Source of the DNA: Patescibacteria group bacterium
Lineage (GTDB): Bacteria > Patescibacteria > Paceibacteria > UBA6257 > 2-01-FULL-56-20
Assembly: GCA_018971305.1 (NCBI GenBank)
Contig: JAGXBC010000006.1
Span: 1 to 39,849 of the forward strand
DNA: 39,849 nt
Direction: 5' to 3'
Position 1 is the first letter of the stretch. Every line of letters begins with the position of its first letter. The translations under genes were made by a program, and so were the position numbers. The notes beneath the pieces were generated by a model. That model did no database searches, was not told where the DNA came from, and was given only the letters and a program-made list of their open reading frames with translations. This document shows, one piece after another, positions 21,854 to 30,351 of this stretch.

Positions 21854-22864
21854 ATGGCAACTGTAATTTTCTTAACTACGACAGGTGCTAATACTTGGAC
21901 AGTCCCCTCAGATTGGAATTCATCTAATAATACGATTGAGGTTATTGGGGGAGGAGGGGGAGGGACTGGCGGAGGAGTAAGTTGGTCAGCTGGTGGCGGA
22001 GGCGGAGGATATTCAAAAATTTCTAATCTTTCTCTTTCTCCTAATGCGAGTATAAATTATACCGTAGGAATAGGAGGTGTGGGTGGAACTGGTGGAGCGA
22101 CTGCCAAAGCTGGGGGAAATGGCGGAGATTCTTGGTTTAATGGAACTACTTTAGCGGGTTCTTCAGTCGGAGCGAAGGGTGGATTAGGAGGTCCACAATC
22201 TTCTGCTAATGGTTTAGGTGGCCAACAATCAGGAAATACAGGAAGCGTAGGAACTATAATAAAGTTAGGTGGAAATGGAGTTCATTCAGGGGGTTATGAC
22301 GGTGGTCCTGGTGGAGGGGGAGCCGCTGGACCTAACGGAAATGGTGCAGATGGGGCTTCGGATGGTGGCAACGGGGGAGCGGGAGGAGGAGGAAGTGGCG
22401 GGGGGTTAGTTGGAGCGGCTGGAAGTGGTTATACTGGCGGGAATGGAGGAGCAAATTATACTTCTACTCAAGCTGGTGGTATTGGTTCATCTTCTACTTC
22501 TACGCCAGGTGGAAATGGTACAGGAGATAGTAACGGTGCGTCAGGTGGAGGGGGAGGAGCAAGTAATTCAGGTGAAACAGCTGCTTCAGCTGGTGGCGAC
22601 GGTGGTCCAGGTCAAGAATGGGACTCAACGCATGGCTCAGGGGGTGGAGGCGGTGGTGCAGGAAGTAAATATAATGCAAATGATACAATTATACACAATG
22701 GAAATGGTGGATTATATGGAGGCGGTGGTGCAGGAAGTAATACTTTATTTGATTACTATGGAACTGGCGGCAACGGAGCGCAAGGAATTATAGTTATTAC
22801 TTATACGCCATCGGCAGGAGGTACCCAATACTTTTCTCCTTTTTCTATATTAGGTGTTGGCTGA
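21854..22864 (+). CDS. Glycine-rich adhesin (receptor-binding type)
   Basis: 336 residues, more than 35% glycine. After an N-terminal block TTTGANTWTVPSDWNSSNNTI, typical of glycine-rich phage proteins, comes a long array of GGxGG tracts, resembling the polyglycine-II sandwich of T-even gp38 adhesins. It ends with GIIVITYTPS. Probably the distal receptor-binding part working with the upstream fibre. Such domains evolve quickly by tract shuffling. Confidence 0.75.
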   Translation: MATVIFLTTTGANTWTVPSDWNSSNNTIEVIGGGGGGTGGGVSWSAGGGGGGYSKISNLSLSPNASINYTVGIGGVGGTGGATAKAGGNGGDSWFNGTTLAGSSVGAKGGLGGPQSSANGLGGQQSGNTGSVGTIIKLGGNGVHSGGYDGGPGGGGAAGPNGNGADGASDGGNGGAGGGGSGGGLVGAAGSGYTGGNGGANYTSTQAGGIGSSSTSTPGGNGTGDSNGASGGGGGASNSGETAASAGGDGGPGQEWDSTHGSGGGGGGAGSKYNANDTIIHNGNGGLYGGGGAGSNTLFDYYGTGGNGAQGIIVITYTPSAGGTQYFSPFSILGVG

Positions 22865-22866
22865 CA

Positions 22867-22915
22867 TGATATAATGATGAAAGCAAACATATTGCACCTT
22901 TCTAGGTGCTTTTTT
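22867..22915 (+). promoter_or_regulatory. Promoter-hairpin-start cassette 4 (tail adaptor)
   Basis: TGA plus TATAAT (22870-22875). Hairpin GCACCT (22894-22899) with AGGTGC (22904-22909), loop TTCT, six Ts, then 14 bases to the ATG at 22930. No Shine-Dalgarno. Confidence 0.75.
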
Positions 22916-22929
22916 ATTACATAATCCCT

Positions 22930-24177
22930 ATGAGGTTAACCTACACCGATTATTGGAGTCAGTTTTTACGCAATACCAATCAGGTAGGACTGAACGACAC
23001 TAATGTGCAGAAGGATTTTCAGCTGCATCTGGGCCAACGGTACCAACTCATGCTTGCGAAGCTCAAGAACTACCGCACCGAGAGTTACTATGCACCTTTC
23101 CTTACCGGCATGAATGTTGTATTACTCTCAACAGGTGTTGCTCAAGCGATAAGTTCGATTACATCATCGGGAACAACAGCAACCGTCACAACGATAGTAG
23201 CGCATGGATATAGTACAGGAAACTCAGTAAATATCATGGGGGCAGCCCTAAACTTCCAGAACGCCTCTGCGGTCAATACCTTTGGACTGACCAATCCCAA
23301 TGCATATAATGGCACCTACACGATTACAGTGACCGACACAACCCATTTTACCTATACTCTGGCATCAAATGTTAATGGCATACCCGCAATGCCCGCGCAG
23401 TACTTTCCATATCCACAGGGAAATATCACCATAGATGGCATTTTTATAACCGTGGGGGCGGTCAATTTCCCCCTGCAGCTTATCAGTACGACTTTCGGAT
23501 GGGAGGAATTGAACGCAATCCTTATCCAAGCGTCTGCGCTACCGCAATTCTACTTTCCCCGCCGGGATGATTTTGGTATATGGCCCGTACCACAATCCAC
23601 CTATCAGGGGACTATCCTCTACCACTACCGGGATAGGAACCTTATGGTCGATGATTACCTAACAGGTACCGTTACGATGACCCAAAACTCAAATATCGTA
23701 CTGGGAAGCGGGACAACCTTCACCGCCGCAATGGTAGGACGGTGGCTGACCATCACCGACACGACTGTACCGGGGCAGGGGTACTGGTTCCGTATACTGG
23801 GGTATACCGATGCGACCCATGTAACAATAGACCGAAACTGGCCCAATGCAACGACTTCATCAGTAGCGTACCGAATAGGGGAGTCGCCCGAACTACCCGA
23901 GGAAGGGCATATTATTCTCTCGGATGGCGTTACTGCTGATTACTACGGCGGTATGCGCAAAGATCAAGTAAATTACAAATGGTATTCAAACCTATTCTGG
24001 ACTGGCGATCCGGGGAACGATAAACGGCAGGAGGGCAACAGCGAAATCTCTGCCGGGCTTATCGGCCTCGTCAATCGGTATATGGATCGTGACGATGTAC
24101 GGGTTATACAGAAGCGCCCGAAGCTCAATCCGCTACAGTTCAAAGCATGGGCGACCTCACTTTCATCGAGCGGATAA
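22930..24177 (+). CDS. Head-tail adaptor-like virion protein with inserted beta domains
   Basis: 415 residues from MRLTYTDYW; an upstream GTG would lie inside the hairpin. The helical N-terminus (YWSQFLRNTNQVGL) and the block RRDDFGIWPVPQSTYQGTILYHYR are typical of podovirus adaptor or tail-tubular proteins. Two compact beta domains appear inserted: one with TTIVAHGYSTGNSVNIMGA (about 90-145) and one with NIVLGSGTTFTAAMVGRWL (about 245-310). It should sit between portal and nozzle. Confidence 0.65.
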   Translation: MRLTYTDYWSQFLRNTNQVGLNDTNVQKDFQLHLGQRYQLMLAKLKNYRTESYYAPFLTGMNVVLLSTGVAQAISSITSSGTTATVTTIVAHGYSTGNSVNIMGAALNFQNASAVNTFGLTNPNAYNGTYTITVTDTTHFTYTLASNVNGIPAMPAQYFPYPQGNITIDGIFITVGAVNFPLQLISTTFGWEELNAILIQASALPQFYFPRRDDFGIWPVPQSTYQGTILYHYRDRNLMVDDYLTGTVTMTQNSNIVLGSGTTFTAAMVGRWLTITDTTVPGQGYWFRILGYTDATHVTIDRNWPNATTSSVAYRIGESPELPEEGHIILSDGVTADYYGGMRKDQVNYKWYSNLFWTGDPGNDKRQEGNSEISAGLIGLVNRYMDRDDVRVIQKRPKLNPLQFKAWATSLSSSG

Positions 24178-24204
24178 AAATACCCGCCGTATTGTCCCGG
24201 CGGG
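24176..24204 (-). terminator. Terminator of the reversed gene
   Basis: Stem CCCGCCG (24183-24189) with CGGCGGG (24198-24204). On the minus strand it is followed by a U-rich run (TATTTTTA), just past the stop at 24210. It overlaps the end of the adaptor gene and could slow plus-strand transcription too. Confidence 0.75.
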
Positions 24205-24209
24205 ATTTA

Positions 24210-24395
24210 TTACATCGAGTGGGTGCCGGCAGATACGCTCATATTATCTATGCGCTTCCGGCCTATCCGTGGCTCCTTCCTGTACTTTCGTACTGCCCGG
24301 CTTATGGCTGTATTAAAGCTCGACGCCTTTTCTGTGTATTCAAAACTGATCGGATATGGAATGTATGCGGTTACTTTCACGACGTACATTTTCAT
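24210..24395 (-). CDS. Reversed small gene inside the late region (moron-like)
   Basis: 61 residues, MKMYVVKVTAYIPYPISFEY at the start, then a basic helix (NTAISRAVRKYRKEPRIGRK). A strong ribosome site (AAAGGAGG) fixes the start at 24395. It is the only gene between 3.7 and 35 kb on the minus strand that I accept. It has its own TGnTATAAT promoter and its own terminator. Small alpha/beta protein, function unknown. Confidence 0.8.
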   Translation of the reverse strand: MKMYVVKVTAYIPYPISFEYTEKASSFNTAISRAVRKYRKEPRIGRKRIDNMSVSAGTHSM

Positions 24396-24454
24396 ATTGT
24401 CCTCCTTTGTAAATGTGCTTTTGAGGCGTAGGAACAATCTATACCTCTATATCA

Positions 24455-24463
24455 ATTATACCA
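24455..24463 (-). promoter_or_regulatory. Promoter of the reversed gene
   Basis: On the minus strand, TGG plus TATAAT (24460-24455), about 60 bases before the ATG at 24395. It belongs to the same extended -10 class as the plus-strand late promoters. Confidence 0.65.
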
Positions 24464-24627
24464 ATCGGGTTTTCCATATTTTTATTCCCACGCCTACACT
24501 TTTCACAATCCGTGCGTGAAAATAAAAACTTGACTTGGTGTTTATCGCATGACAGCGCCATTTCTTATTTATGGCTACGCATGACCCCAAAAAACAGCGT
24601 GCGTAAAATTCGTGGTTTATACATCAG
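24464..24627. other. Structured non-coding stretch
   Basis: No convincing gene. It holds a hairpin, TTTTCAC (24500-24506) with GTGAAAA (24516-24522), an overlapping CACGC/GCGTG pair, an isolated TTGACT (24530-24535) and two copies of CGCATGAC (near 24548 and 24586). It separates two divergent promoters and may hold regulatory sites. Confidence 0.4.
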
Positions 24628-24636
24628 TGGTATAAT
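24628..24636 (+). promoter_or_regulatory. Leaderless promoter for the 24643 gene
   Basis: TGG plus TATAAT (24631-24636), then exactly six bases to the ATG at 24643. Confidence 0.65.
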
Positions 24637-24642
24637 AAAGGC

Positions 24643-24798
24643 ATGAGTCATATTGTATTGCGCAAACGTGCATCGGGATACCAGATGTACGATAAACGCA
24701 AAGAACACTATGTCGGGTCGGTTATAAAGGACTACCAGAAGGCCCGAAAAACAGCCCGAGCGCGCGATGAGCGTGAGGACAAAAAGTATAGAAGCTAA
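24643..24798 (+). CDS. 51-residue basic protein
   Basis: Starts with MSHIVLRKRASGYQMYDKRK and ends in KYRS. About 35% lysine or arginine, probably one helix plus a beta hairpin. It may be a DNA- or RNA-binding peptide. Expressed from a leaderless promoter. Confidence 0.6.
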   Translation: MSHIVLRKRASGYQMYDKRKEHYVGSVIKDYQKARKTARARDEREDKKYRS

Positions 24799-24799
24799 G

Positions 24800-24848
24800 T
24801 GCTATAATAAGGACAGTCAACTTATGACGCCGTGGTGCGTCTTTTTTT
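24800..24848 (+). promoter_or_regulatory. Promoter-hairpin-start cassette 5
   Basis: TGC plus TATAAT (24803-24808). Hairpin GACGC (24826-24830) with GCGTC (24837-24841), loop CGTGGT, then seven Ts directly before the ATG at 24849. Confidence 0.75.
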
Positions 24849-25094
24849 ATGGCTTTCACTGCAACGATCAAAACAATAAATATGACCCCGGACACCATCA
24901 CCATAGGTGTTCGCTACTATGATTCAGTAACGAACCTATCCACGGATAAAACATTTACCTACTCGAACAACGACACGATCACACAGGCACAGGTTGTGGC
25001 TGACATTATCAATGCCGGGAAGGTGTATAAGGCCGCGTGGACACAAAATATCGCACTACAGTCGAAGGTGGGCACTGTTATCGTAATACCGTAA
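24849..25094 (+). CDS. Small virion-region protein
   Basis: 81 residues, Thr-rich beta protein (TATIKTINMTPDTITIGVRYYD) ending in a short strand (VGTVIVIP). It lies between the adaptor and nozzle genes, so a tail-joining role is possible. No family recognised. Confidence 0.65.
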   Translation: MAFTATIKTINMTPDTITIGVRYYDSVTNLSTDKTFTYSNNDTITQAQVVADIINAGKVYKAAWTQNIALQSKVGTVIVIP

Positions 25095-25095
25095 T

Positions 25096-28000
25096 ATGGC
25101 ACAAGTACCTATATCACAAAATGATTTCTCGGGGGGCATTCAGAACTATACCAAAAAGCCTACGCTGCAAAATGGGTATTATTTTGGGTATTGTGTCAAC
25201 TACAGGGACGACCCCAATGCTATAACCCTGCTGCCGGGATCAGTAAAGGAGTCGGGGACTGTCGTTACTGATTTGCTGAAATGGGCCGATCTCCTCCCAA
25301 ATACCACCACGTCCTTCTTTTACGGAAATGCCGGAAACCTCTACCAGCGCAGTTCATCTGCTACATGGTCATTCATCCATACAGCAGGGGCTTCTCATGG
25401 CAATGGCCTTTCGTACTTTTTCGCAGATGATTATCTGTACTACTCCTGCGATTACACACTGGGCCGCTATGGCCCCGTATCAGGTACCCCGACCTATTCC
25501 GATGATTTTATCACCGCGCAGGGGGGTATTCCTACCAATACCGCATCGCTCGTCCTTACGGCAGCATCGAGTATGTATGCCACAGCAGCCAATTCGGCCT
25601 CACTGGATATAACCAGCGATATTACACTGGAGGCATATTTCAAAGCAGCATCATTGCCCACAGGGACAAATACCATGACGCTTATTGGAAAATGGGACGA
25701 AAGCGGGGCGCTACGGTGCTATAAAATGGATATACAGGCAATCTCGAACTACTTTGGCAATGGCGCTGATGGTGCCTTAACAATATCTGTAAATACCACC
25801 GATGCCCCCATAGACTCTTCCTGTAATGCAACGAAAGGTACCTATACCATATCCGCAACAAATGCTTCATTTGCGCCTAATCAGAAAATCCTTGTACACC
25901 AAACACGCGGGACTGGGGCAGGTACGTGGCAGCGCATGACTATCCAAAGCTATACGGCGGGGACGATCACCACGGTGGAACAGGTGGCCTTTAACTATAC
26001 AACGAGTGGCAATAATGCTGCGCAGGTACTCGTTATTAAACAGTATACAAACGTCACGATAAATAACGGCGTAACACTGACGGCAAAAGCATGGAATGGC
26101 ACTGTAGGGGGTATTTTAACATTCCTCGCCAATGGCACCGTGACCATAACGGGAACGATAGACGCCTCCGGGTGTGGATTTTTAGGGGCTACCACATTTG
26201 TCGGAGGAACAAGCGCCGTACAATACGCCGGTGAGGGTACTGCGGGGCCATCTATACAAACCATGAGTGCAAACGGAAATGGGGGCGGTGGCGGTATTAC
26301 CGAGGCTGCGGCTGGGAGGAACGATATCGTTGCAGGCGCCGGTGGAAGTAATGGGACACAGGGAACTGAGGGTGCGGTACCGTGGTCATGGGATCAGGGC
26401 CATAACTCGCCCGGAGCATTAAGCGGAACGGCAGACTTAACAACCATGACCTTCGGTGGAGGTGGTGGCAAAGCTGGCTCTGATTATCACGCCACCCCTT
26501 CATTTAGCGGAAACGGTGGCAATGGTGGAGGAATTATATTTATAGCTGGAGCTACTATAACGATGACAGGATCAGTCCTCGCAAACGGCCAGAATGGACA
26601 AGCCCAAGCAGCGCAGGGCGGCGCCGGCGGGGGAGGGTCAATCCTCATAAAAACACAGGTAGGAACACTGGGGACACTCTCAACAGCAATCGGGGGCACA
26701 ACAACACAGCTCTACGATTCAAACCCAAACTATGTATGGGGACTGGGTGGGACTGGACGGGTACATATCGACTATTATACGAGTTTTACAGGTACTACCA
26801 GTCCAACCATAGATTCCCTTCAGGACACGACACTCGGTAATACTACTGGGTATCAGGCACGTATTGGTATATCCAATGATGGCACACTTCAAGAATACCT
26901 GTCTTACCCTCTGCCCGCCTCATTTACAACATCGGTGTGGAACCGTATATCTATCACGTGGGTAGCCTCAACATCAACAGCCTCATTTTACTGGAACGGC
27001 ATACTACTTGGTACGAATATCGGTACAAAAACAGCAATAAGTAATAACGTATCACTGCTCTATATCGGCGCAAATAAGGGCGCATCTGCCGTGCAGAACT
27101 TCTTTGACGGAAAGATAGACGATTTCCGTATATGGAATGCAGCACTATCAGCTTCAACAATCCTTGCTAATAACCAGATACAGGTTTCCGCAACAGCAGC
27201 CAGTTTGCAGGCGGCATGGACGTTCAATTCTGTGTATACCGATACCACGGCCAATGCCAATACACTCACCGCCGTAAACAGCCCGACCTTTGATACATCA
27301 GATGTTCCCTTCCCTGCCCCAACAACACGGCTGGATATAGACCAATCCTATACCACCGCGGGGAGTACCTACACACTGCCCACAGCTATATCAGAAGCGA
27401 CAAATGATACGCTTCCTTTTACCCCAGCAGATGATCCGCAAAAATCTGTTGATTTTAATATAGATACCGTGGGGACGGGTAATATCACGGTGACGGTGCA
27501 TGACCAGCAAAATAAAGTAGTAGCAAGCCAAACGATAAATCATGCAAGCCTCTCGACTGGATTTATAGAGTTTATCTACTCCCCGCAGTGGCGCATTGTT
27601 ATTGGAAAGACGTACCATATGCACGTTACGGTTTCCACTGGTACATCAAAAATAGTCAGTTCATCATTAAATAATCTCGCCACAGCTGATTTCCATACTT
27701 ACTTTGGCATTCTCGTGAATGATACCCAGTTCCACCCAATTATTCCGTTCCTCAACTTTATGGCAATAGGCAATGAGCGATATATCGCCAAGTGGGACGG
27801 GGCATTCTATACTCCAAACGCTATCGCTTTCCCTACCGGCTGGCGCGTGCGGTGTTTCGGAACATGGCGCGAGTACCTTGCAATAGGGGTATGGCGCGGG
27901 ACAAACATACAGGATTACACCCACGGCAGGGTGTACTTCTGGGACGGTATAGCGCCAACATTCAACTTTTTCATTGATGTCCCAGACGGGCAAATAAACG

Positions 28001-28767
28001 CACTGTGGGGCAAGGATTCAGACCTCTACATGATCGCGGGGTACCGTGGCGATCTGTTGGATTATCAGGGTAACTTCTTCTTCGATACCGGCAATTCGTC
28101 ATCGCTGAAACTGCGATTTATCCCGAAGCGTACCGCAGCTGATCTTATAGAAGTATATCCGGGCGCACTCAATTATTACCGAAACCTTATACACATCGGT
28201 GTTGCCTCATCGTCCAATTCAACCACCATAACGCGGGGCGTGTATGCGTATGGGACATACGATCCCCAGCTGCAGCCCACGCTATCATGTGATTATCTCG
28301 TATCAACGGGCAATACAGGAAATACGGTAACAATCGGTCTGGTGTTCCCCGTAGGCAATAAACTTATCGTGGGCTGGCAGGACGGGATAGCATATGGCGC
28401 CGATGTTATAGACTTTACCAACAACCCAGCCCCGCAGGGCCGCATTGAGATGATGATGACTGACGATAATGCGGTATGGCACCCGAAAATGAATACACAG
28501 GTACGTGCCGATTTCCTCGCGCTGCGCTCGGGGGAAAGTGTCGATTTGGCTATGTCTATCGATCGGGCGGCGTATATAACCTCGGCAAAAGACAGCACGG
28601 TTGGTGATAAGTTCTATACACTTCCCTCAACGTCCCTTACCAACGCAACGGGCCGTGGCAGGGAGTTCCAGCTCGCCGTGGATTTATACGCGACAGGTAC
28701 GACCAGCCCTACGCTATTAGGTGTAACTATCCTCCATGATGCACTAGGGGAGGAGCAACAATTCTAG
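25096..28767 (+). CDS. Tail nozzle-like protein with nested LamG and glycine-rich insertions
   Basis: 1223 residues. The ends (1-140 and about 865-1223) read as one beta-propeller-like body: NDFSGG opening, then repeated strand-turn blocks such as YLAIGVWRG and LYMIAGYRGDLLDY, as in podovirus nozzle or stabilisation proteins. Inserted in it is a LamG (concanavalin-like) fold, residues about 150-215 (LDITSDITLEAYFKA) plus 570-700 (VWNRISITWVASTSTASFYWNG, KIDDFRIWN). That fold is itself split by a beta-solenoid and glycine-rich block (about 216-568). A further beta domain covers 750-860. LamG and Gly-rich parts suggest glycan binding at the tail tip. Confidence 0.72.
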   Translation: MAQVPISQNDFSGGIQNYTKKPTLQNGYYFGYCVNYRDDPNAITLLPGSVKESGTVVTDLLKWADLLPNTTTSFFYGNAGNLYQRSSSATWSFIHTAGASHGNGLSYFFADDYLYYSCDYTLGRYGPVSGTPTYSDDFITAQGGIPTNTASLVLTAASSMYATAANSASLDITSDITLEAYFKAASLPTGTNTMTLIGKWDESGALRCYKMDIQAISNYFGNGADGALTISVNTTDAPIDSSCNATKGTYTISATNASFAPNQKILVHQTRGTGAGTWQRMTIQSYTAGTITTVEQVAFNYTTSGNNAAQVLVIKQYTNVTINNGVTLTAKAWNGTVGGILTFLANGTVTITGTIDASGCGFLGATTFVGGTSAVQYAGEGTAGPSIQTMSANGNGGGGGITEAAAGRNDIVAGAGGSNGTQGTEGAVPWSWDQGHNSPGALSGTADLTTMTFGGGGGKAGSDYHATPSFSGNGGNGGGIIFIAGATITMTGSVLANGQNGQAQAAQGGAGGGGSILIKTQVGTLGTLSTAIGGTTTQLYDSNPNYVWGLGGTGRVHIDYYTSFTGTTSPTIDSLQDTTLGNTTGYQARIGISNDGTLQEYLSYPLPASFTTSVWNRISITWVASTSTASFYWNGILLGTNIGTKTAISNNVSLLYIGANKGASAVQNFFDGKIDDFRIWNAALSASTILANNQIQVSATAASLQAAWTFNSVYTDTTANANTLTAVNSPTFDTSDVPFPAPTTRLDIDQSYTTAGSTYTLPTAISEATNDTLPFTPADDPQKSVDFNIDTVGTGNITVTVHDQQNKVVASQTINHASLSTGFIEFIYSPQWRIVIGKTYHMHVTVSTGTSKIVSSSLNNLATADFHTYFGILVNDTQFHPIIPFLNFMAIGNERYIAKWDGAFYTPNAIAFPTGWRVRCFGTWREYLAIGVWRGTNIQDYTHGRVYFWDGIAPTFNFFIDVPDGQINALWGKDSDLYMIAGYRGDLLDYQGNFFFDTGNSSSLKLRFIPKRTAADLIEVYPGALNYYRNLIHIGVASSSNSTTITRGVYAYGTYDPQLQPTLSCDYLVSTGNTGNTVTIGLVFPVGNKLIVGWQDGIAYGADVIDFTNNPAPQGRIEMMMTDDNAVWHPKMNTQVRADFLALRSGESVDLAMSIDRAAYITSAKDSTVGDKFYTLPSTSLTNATGRGREFQLAVDLYATGTTSPTLLGVTILHDALGEEQQF

Positions 28768-28768
28768 T

Positions 28769-29476
28769 ATGGATAACAACCAATTATTATCACGGTTACA
28801 GTCGCTCGAGCGTGAAATAGCCAGCCTTAAACAAAGCAAAACCGGGGGCGTTACCATAACCCAAGATGCACTTCTCCCCGGTATCATTAAAGAACGCCAT
28901 CTGGTCGTAGGCTCGGGTGCGAACAAGGGTGATCTCATATACTCCGATGCGAATGGTGGGTTTACTAATTTAGGCATTGGGACAGCGGGGCAGGTCGCAA
29001 CGGTAGTGGGTGGCGTCCCCACGTGGCAGTCACCGTTCTACTCGGCTTCATACGGGTCAATGTATGTTTATAATTTGGGCACCGGGGGCACGACTGTGAC
29101 GATAACCCTCCAAGATACCTACTACCAAATAGGCAGCGGAATAACACAGGGGGTAGTGAAAAACTTTACTTTTCAGAATGCCCGAGAGCTAAAGGCCAGC
29201 GTTGCGGGGACATATCTTATCACGTTTACCATAGTCGTTGAGTGTGCCACAGCGGCGCAGACTATGGAGGCAGCGGTAATGGTAAATGGTACCGCTAACA
29301 CTACCATTGCAGGGCATTCAAACGTCAGTACAGCCACAAAACCCGTTACAATGGGTGCAACAGGTTTCCTAACATTGGCGGTGGGGGATTTGGTATCAAT
29401 GTCTGTCCTTAACCATAGCGGGGCAAATAATATAACGATAGACCATTTAATGTTCAGTATCACAAGAGTATTTTAA
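28769..29476 (+). CDS. Tail fibre with C1q/TNF-like head
   Basis: 235 residues. An N-terminal coiled coil (NNQLLSRLQSLEREIASLKQ) suits trimerisation. A short linker (GFTNLGIGTAGQVATVVGGVPTW) typical of fibres leads to a C-terminal jelly roll (LKASVAGTYLITFTIVVEC... VSMSVLNHSG) like C1q/TNF-type receptor-binding heads. One base after the nozzle stop. Candidate host-recognition protein. Confidence 0.72.
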   Translation: MDNNQLLSRLQSLEREIASLKQSKTGGVTITQDALLPGIIKERHLVVGSGANKGDLIYSDANGGFTNLGIGTAGQVATVVGGVPTWQSPFYSASYGSMYVYNLGTGGTTVTITLQDTYYQIGSGITQGVVKNFTFQNARELKASVAGTYLITFTIVVECATAAQTMEAAVMVNGTANTTIAGHSNVSTATKPVTMGATGFLTLAVGDLVSMSVLNHSGANNITIDHLMFSITRVF

Positions 29477-29480
29477 TACG

Positions 29481-29531
29481 TGGTATAATGGGGACAGGCC
29501 ACCTAGGTCATAACCTCGGGGGCTTTTTTTT
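29481..29531 (+). promoter_or_regulatory. Promoter-hairpin-start cassette 6 (ejection protein)
   Basis: TGG plus TATAAT (29484-29489). Hairpin 29498-29523: outer GCC/GGC, then CC/GG, then AGGT/ACCT with two single mismatches, then eight Ts directly before the ATG at 29532. Confidence 0.75.
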
Positions 29532-30350
29532 ATGGCTGATAACATTTCAGGTGGAGATTTTGGTGCAGGACTGGCAGGACAGGCAGTACAAACGGGCCAA
29601 AATGCCATTAACTCATTCAATCCTCAAGATGTCGCAGGTACGCAGCGTCAGGGATTTAGCTCACTATTTGGCTCCCAAATGGGTGCAGGCGCCCCGATAA
29701 GTTCACAGGATTATTATAATAAGTATGCCTCCGCAATAGCGGCAAATCCCTCAGTTACGGGCCTGTACAATACGGCAAATACGCAGTTTAACGTGCCACA
29801 GCTGGCAAATCAGGCCGCCTACCTGAATAATCAGGTCGCAAACGTCGCGCCCACGCAATACTCACTGGCTAGAGGATTTGATGTATCAGACCCACAGGTG
29901 CAAAACGCAATAAATACCAACTTGCGCTTTTTACAGCCGCAGGCGACAGCAGCGACAAACTTCGCACAGACTGCCCAGAACCTAGCGGGACAGTACGTGC
30001 AGGCAGGTATCGCCCAAAACCAGTTTAATCTTTTACCCGTCCAGCAACAGGGACAGATGCTTTCTGATGCCCTCGCCCGCCAAAGCACAGGGTTTGATAT
30101 AGCGGCACAGAACGAGCTTCAAGGATTGGTATCAAAAATGAACGCCGGCGTCACCCTTTCGCAAACGGAAATGAGCAGGGCAAACTCTCTATTACAGGCG
30201 CAGGAGGCATACCAGCAGGCGGTTGATACGGCGAAGATACAGCAACAGACGACCCTCGGAGCAAGCCAGCTTGCGAACAAATATCAAAATATACCGGCTG
30301 GCAATACGCTTATAAATACCTTTACCGGCGGCGCATACAGGGCGCGATAA
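29532..30350 (+). CDS. Internal virion / ejection protein (probable)
   Basis: 272 residues, Gln/Ala/Asn-rich and helical (NFAQTAQNLAGQYVQAGIAQ), without cysteine. Composition and position before a peptidoglycan hydrolase match the DNA-ejection proteins of podoviruses such as P22 gp7/gp16/gp20. No motif proves it. Confidence 0.6.
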   Translation: MADNISGGDFGAGLAGQAVQTGQNAINSFNPQDVAGTQRQGFSSLFGSQMGAGAPISSQDYYNKYASAIAANPSVTGLYNTANTQFNVPQLANQAAYLNNQVANVAPTQYSLARGFDVSDPQVQNAINTNLRFLQPQATAATNFAQTAQNLAGQYVQAGIAQNQFNLLPVQQQGQMLSDALARQSTGFDIAAQNELQGLVSKMNAGVTLSQTEMSRANSLLQAQEAYQQAVDTAKIQQQTTLGASQLANKYQNIPAGNTLINTFTGGAYRAR

Positions 30351-30351
30351 T

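Noticed and set aside
22410..22793. Open frame of 127 codons inside the glycine-rich adhesin gene
   Set aside because: It is a frame-shifted shadow of GGN codons (reading as Val/Glu/Gln repeats), with no ribosome site of its own.
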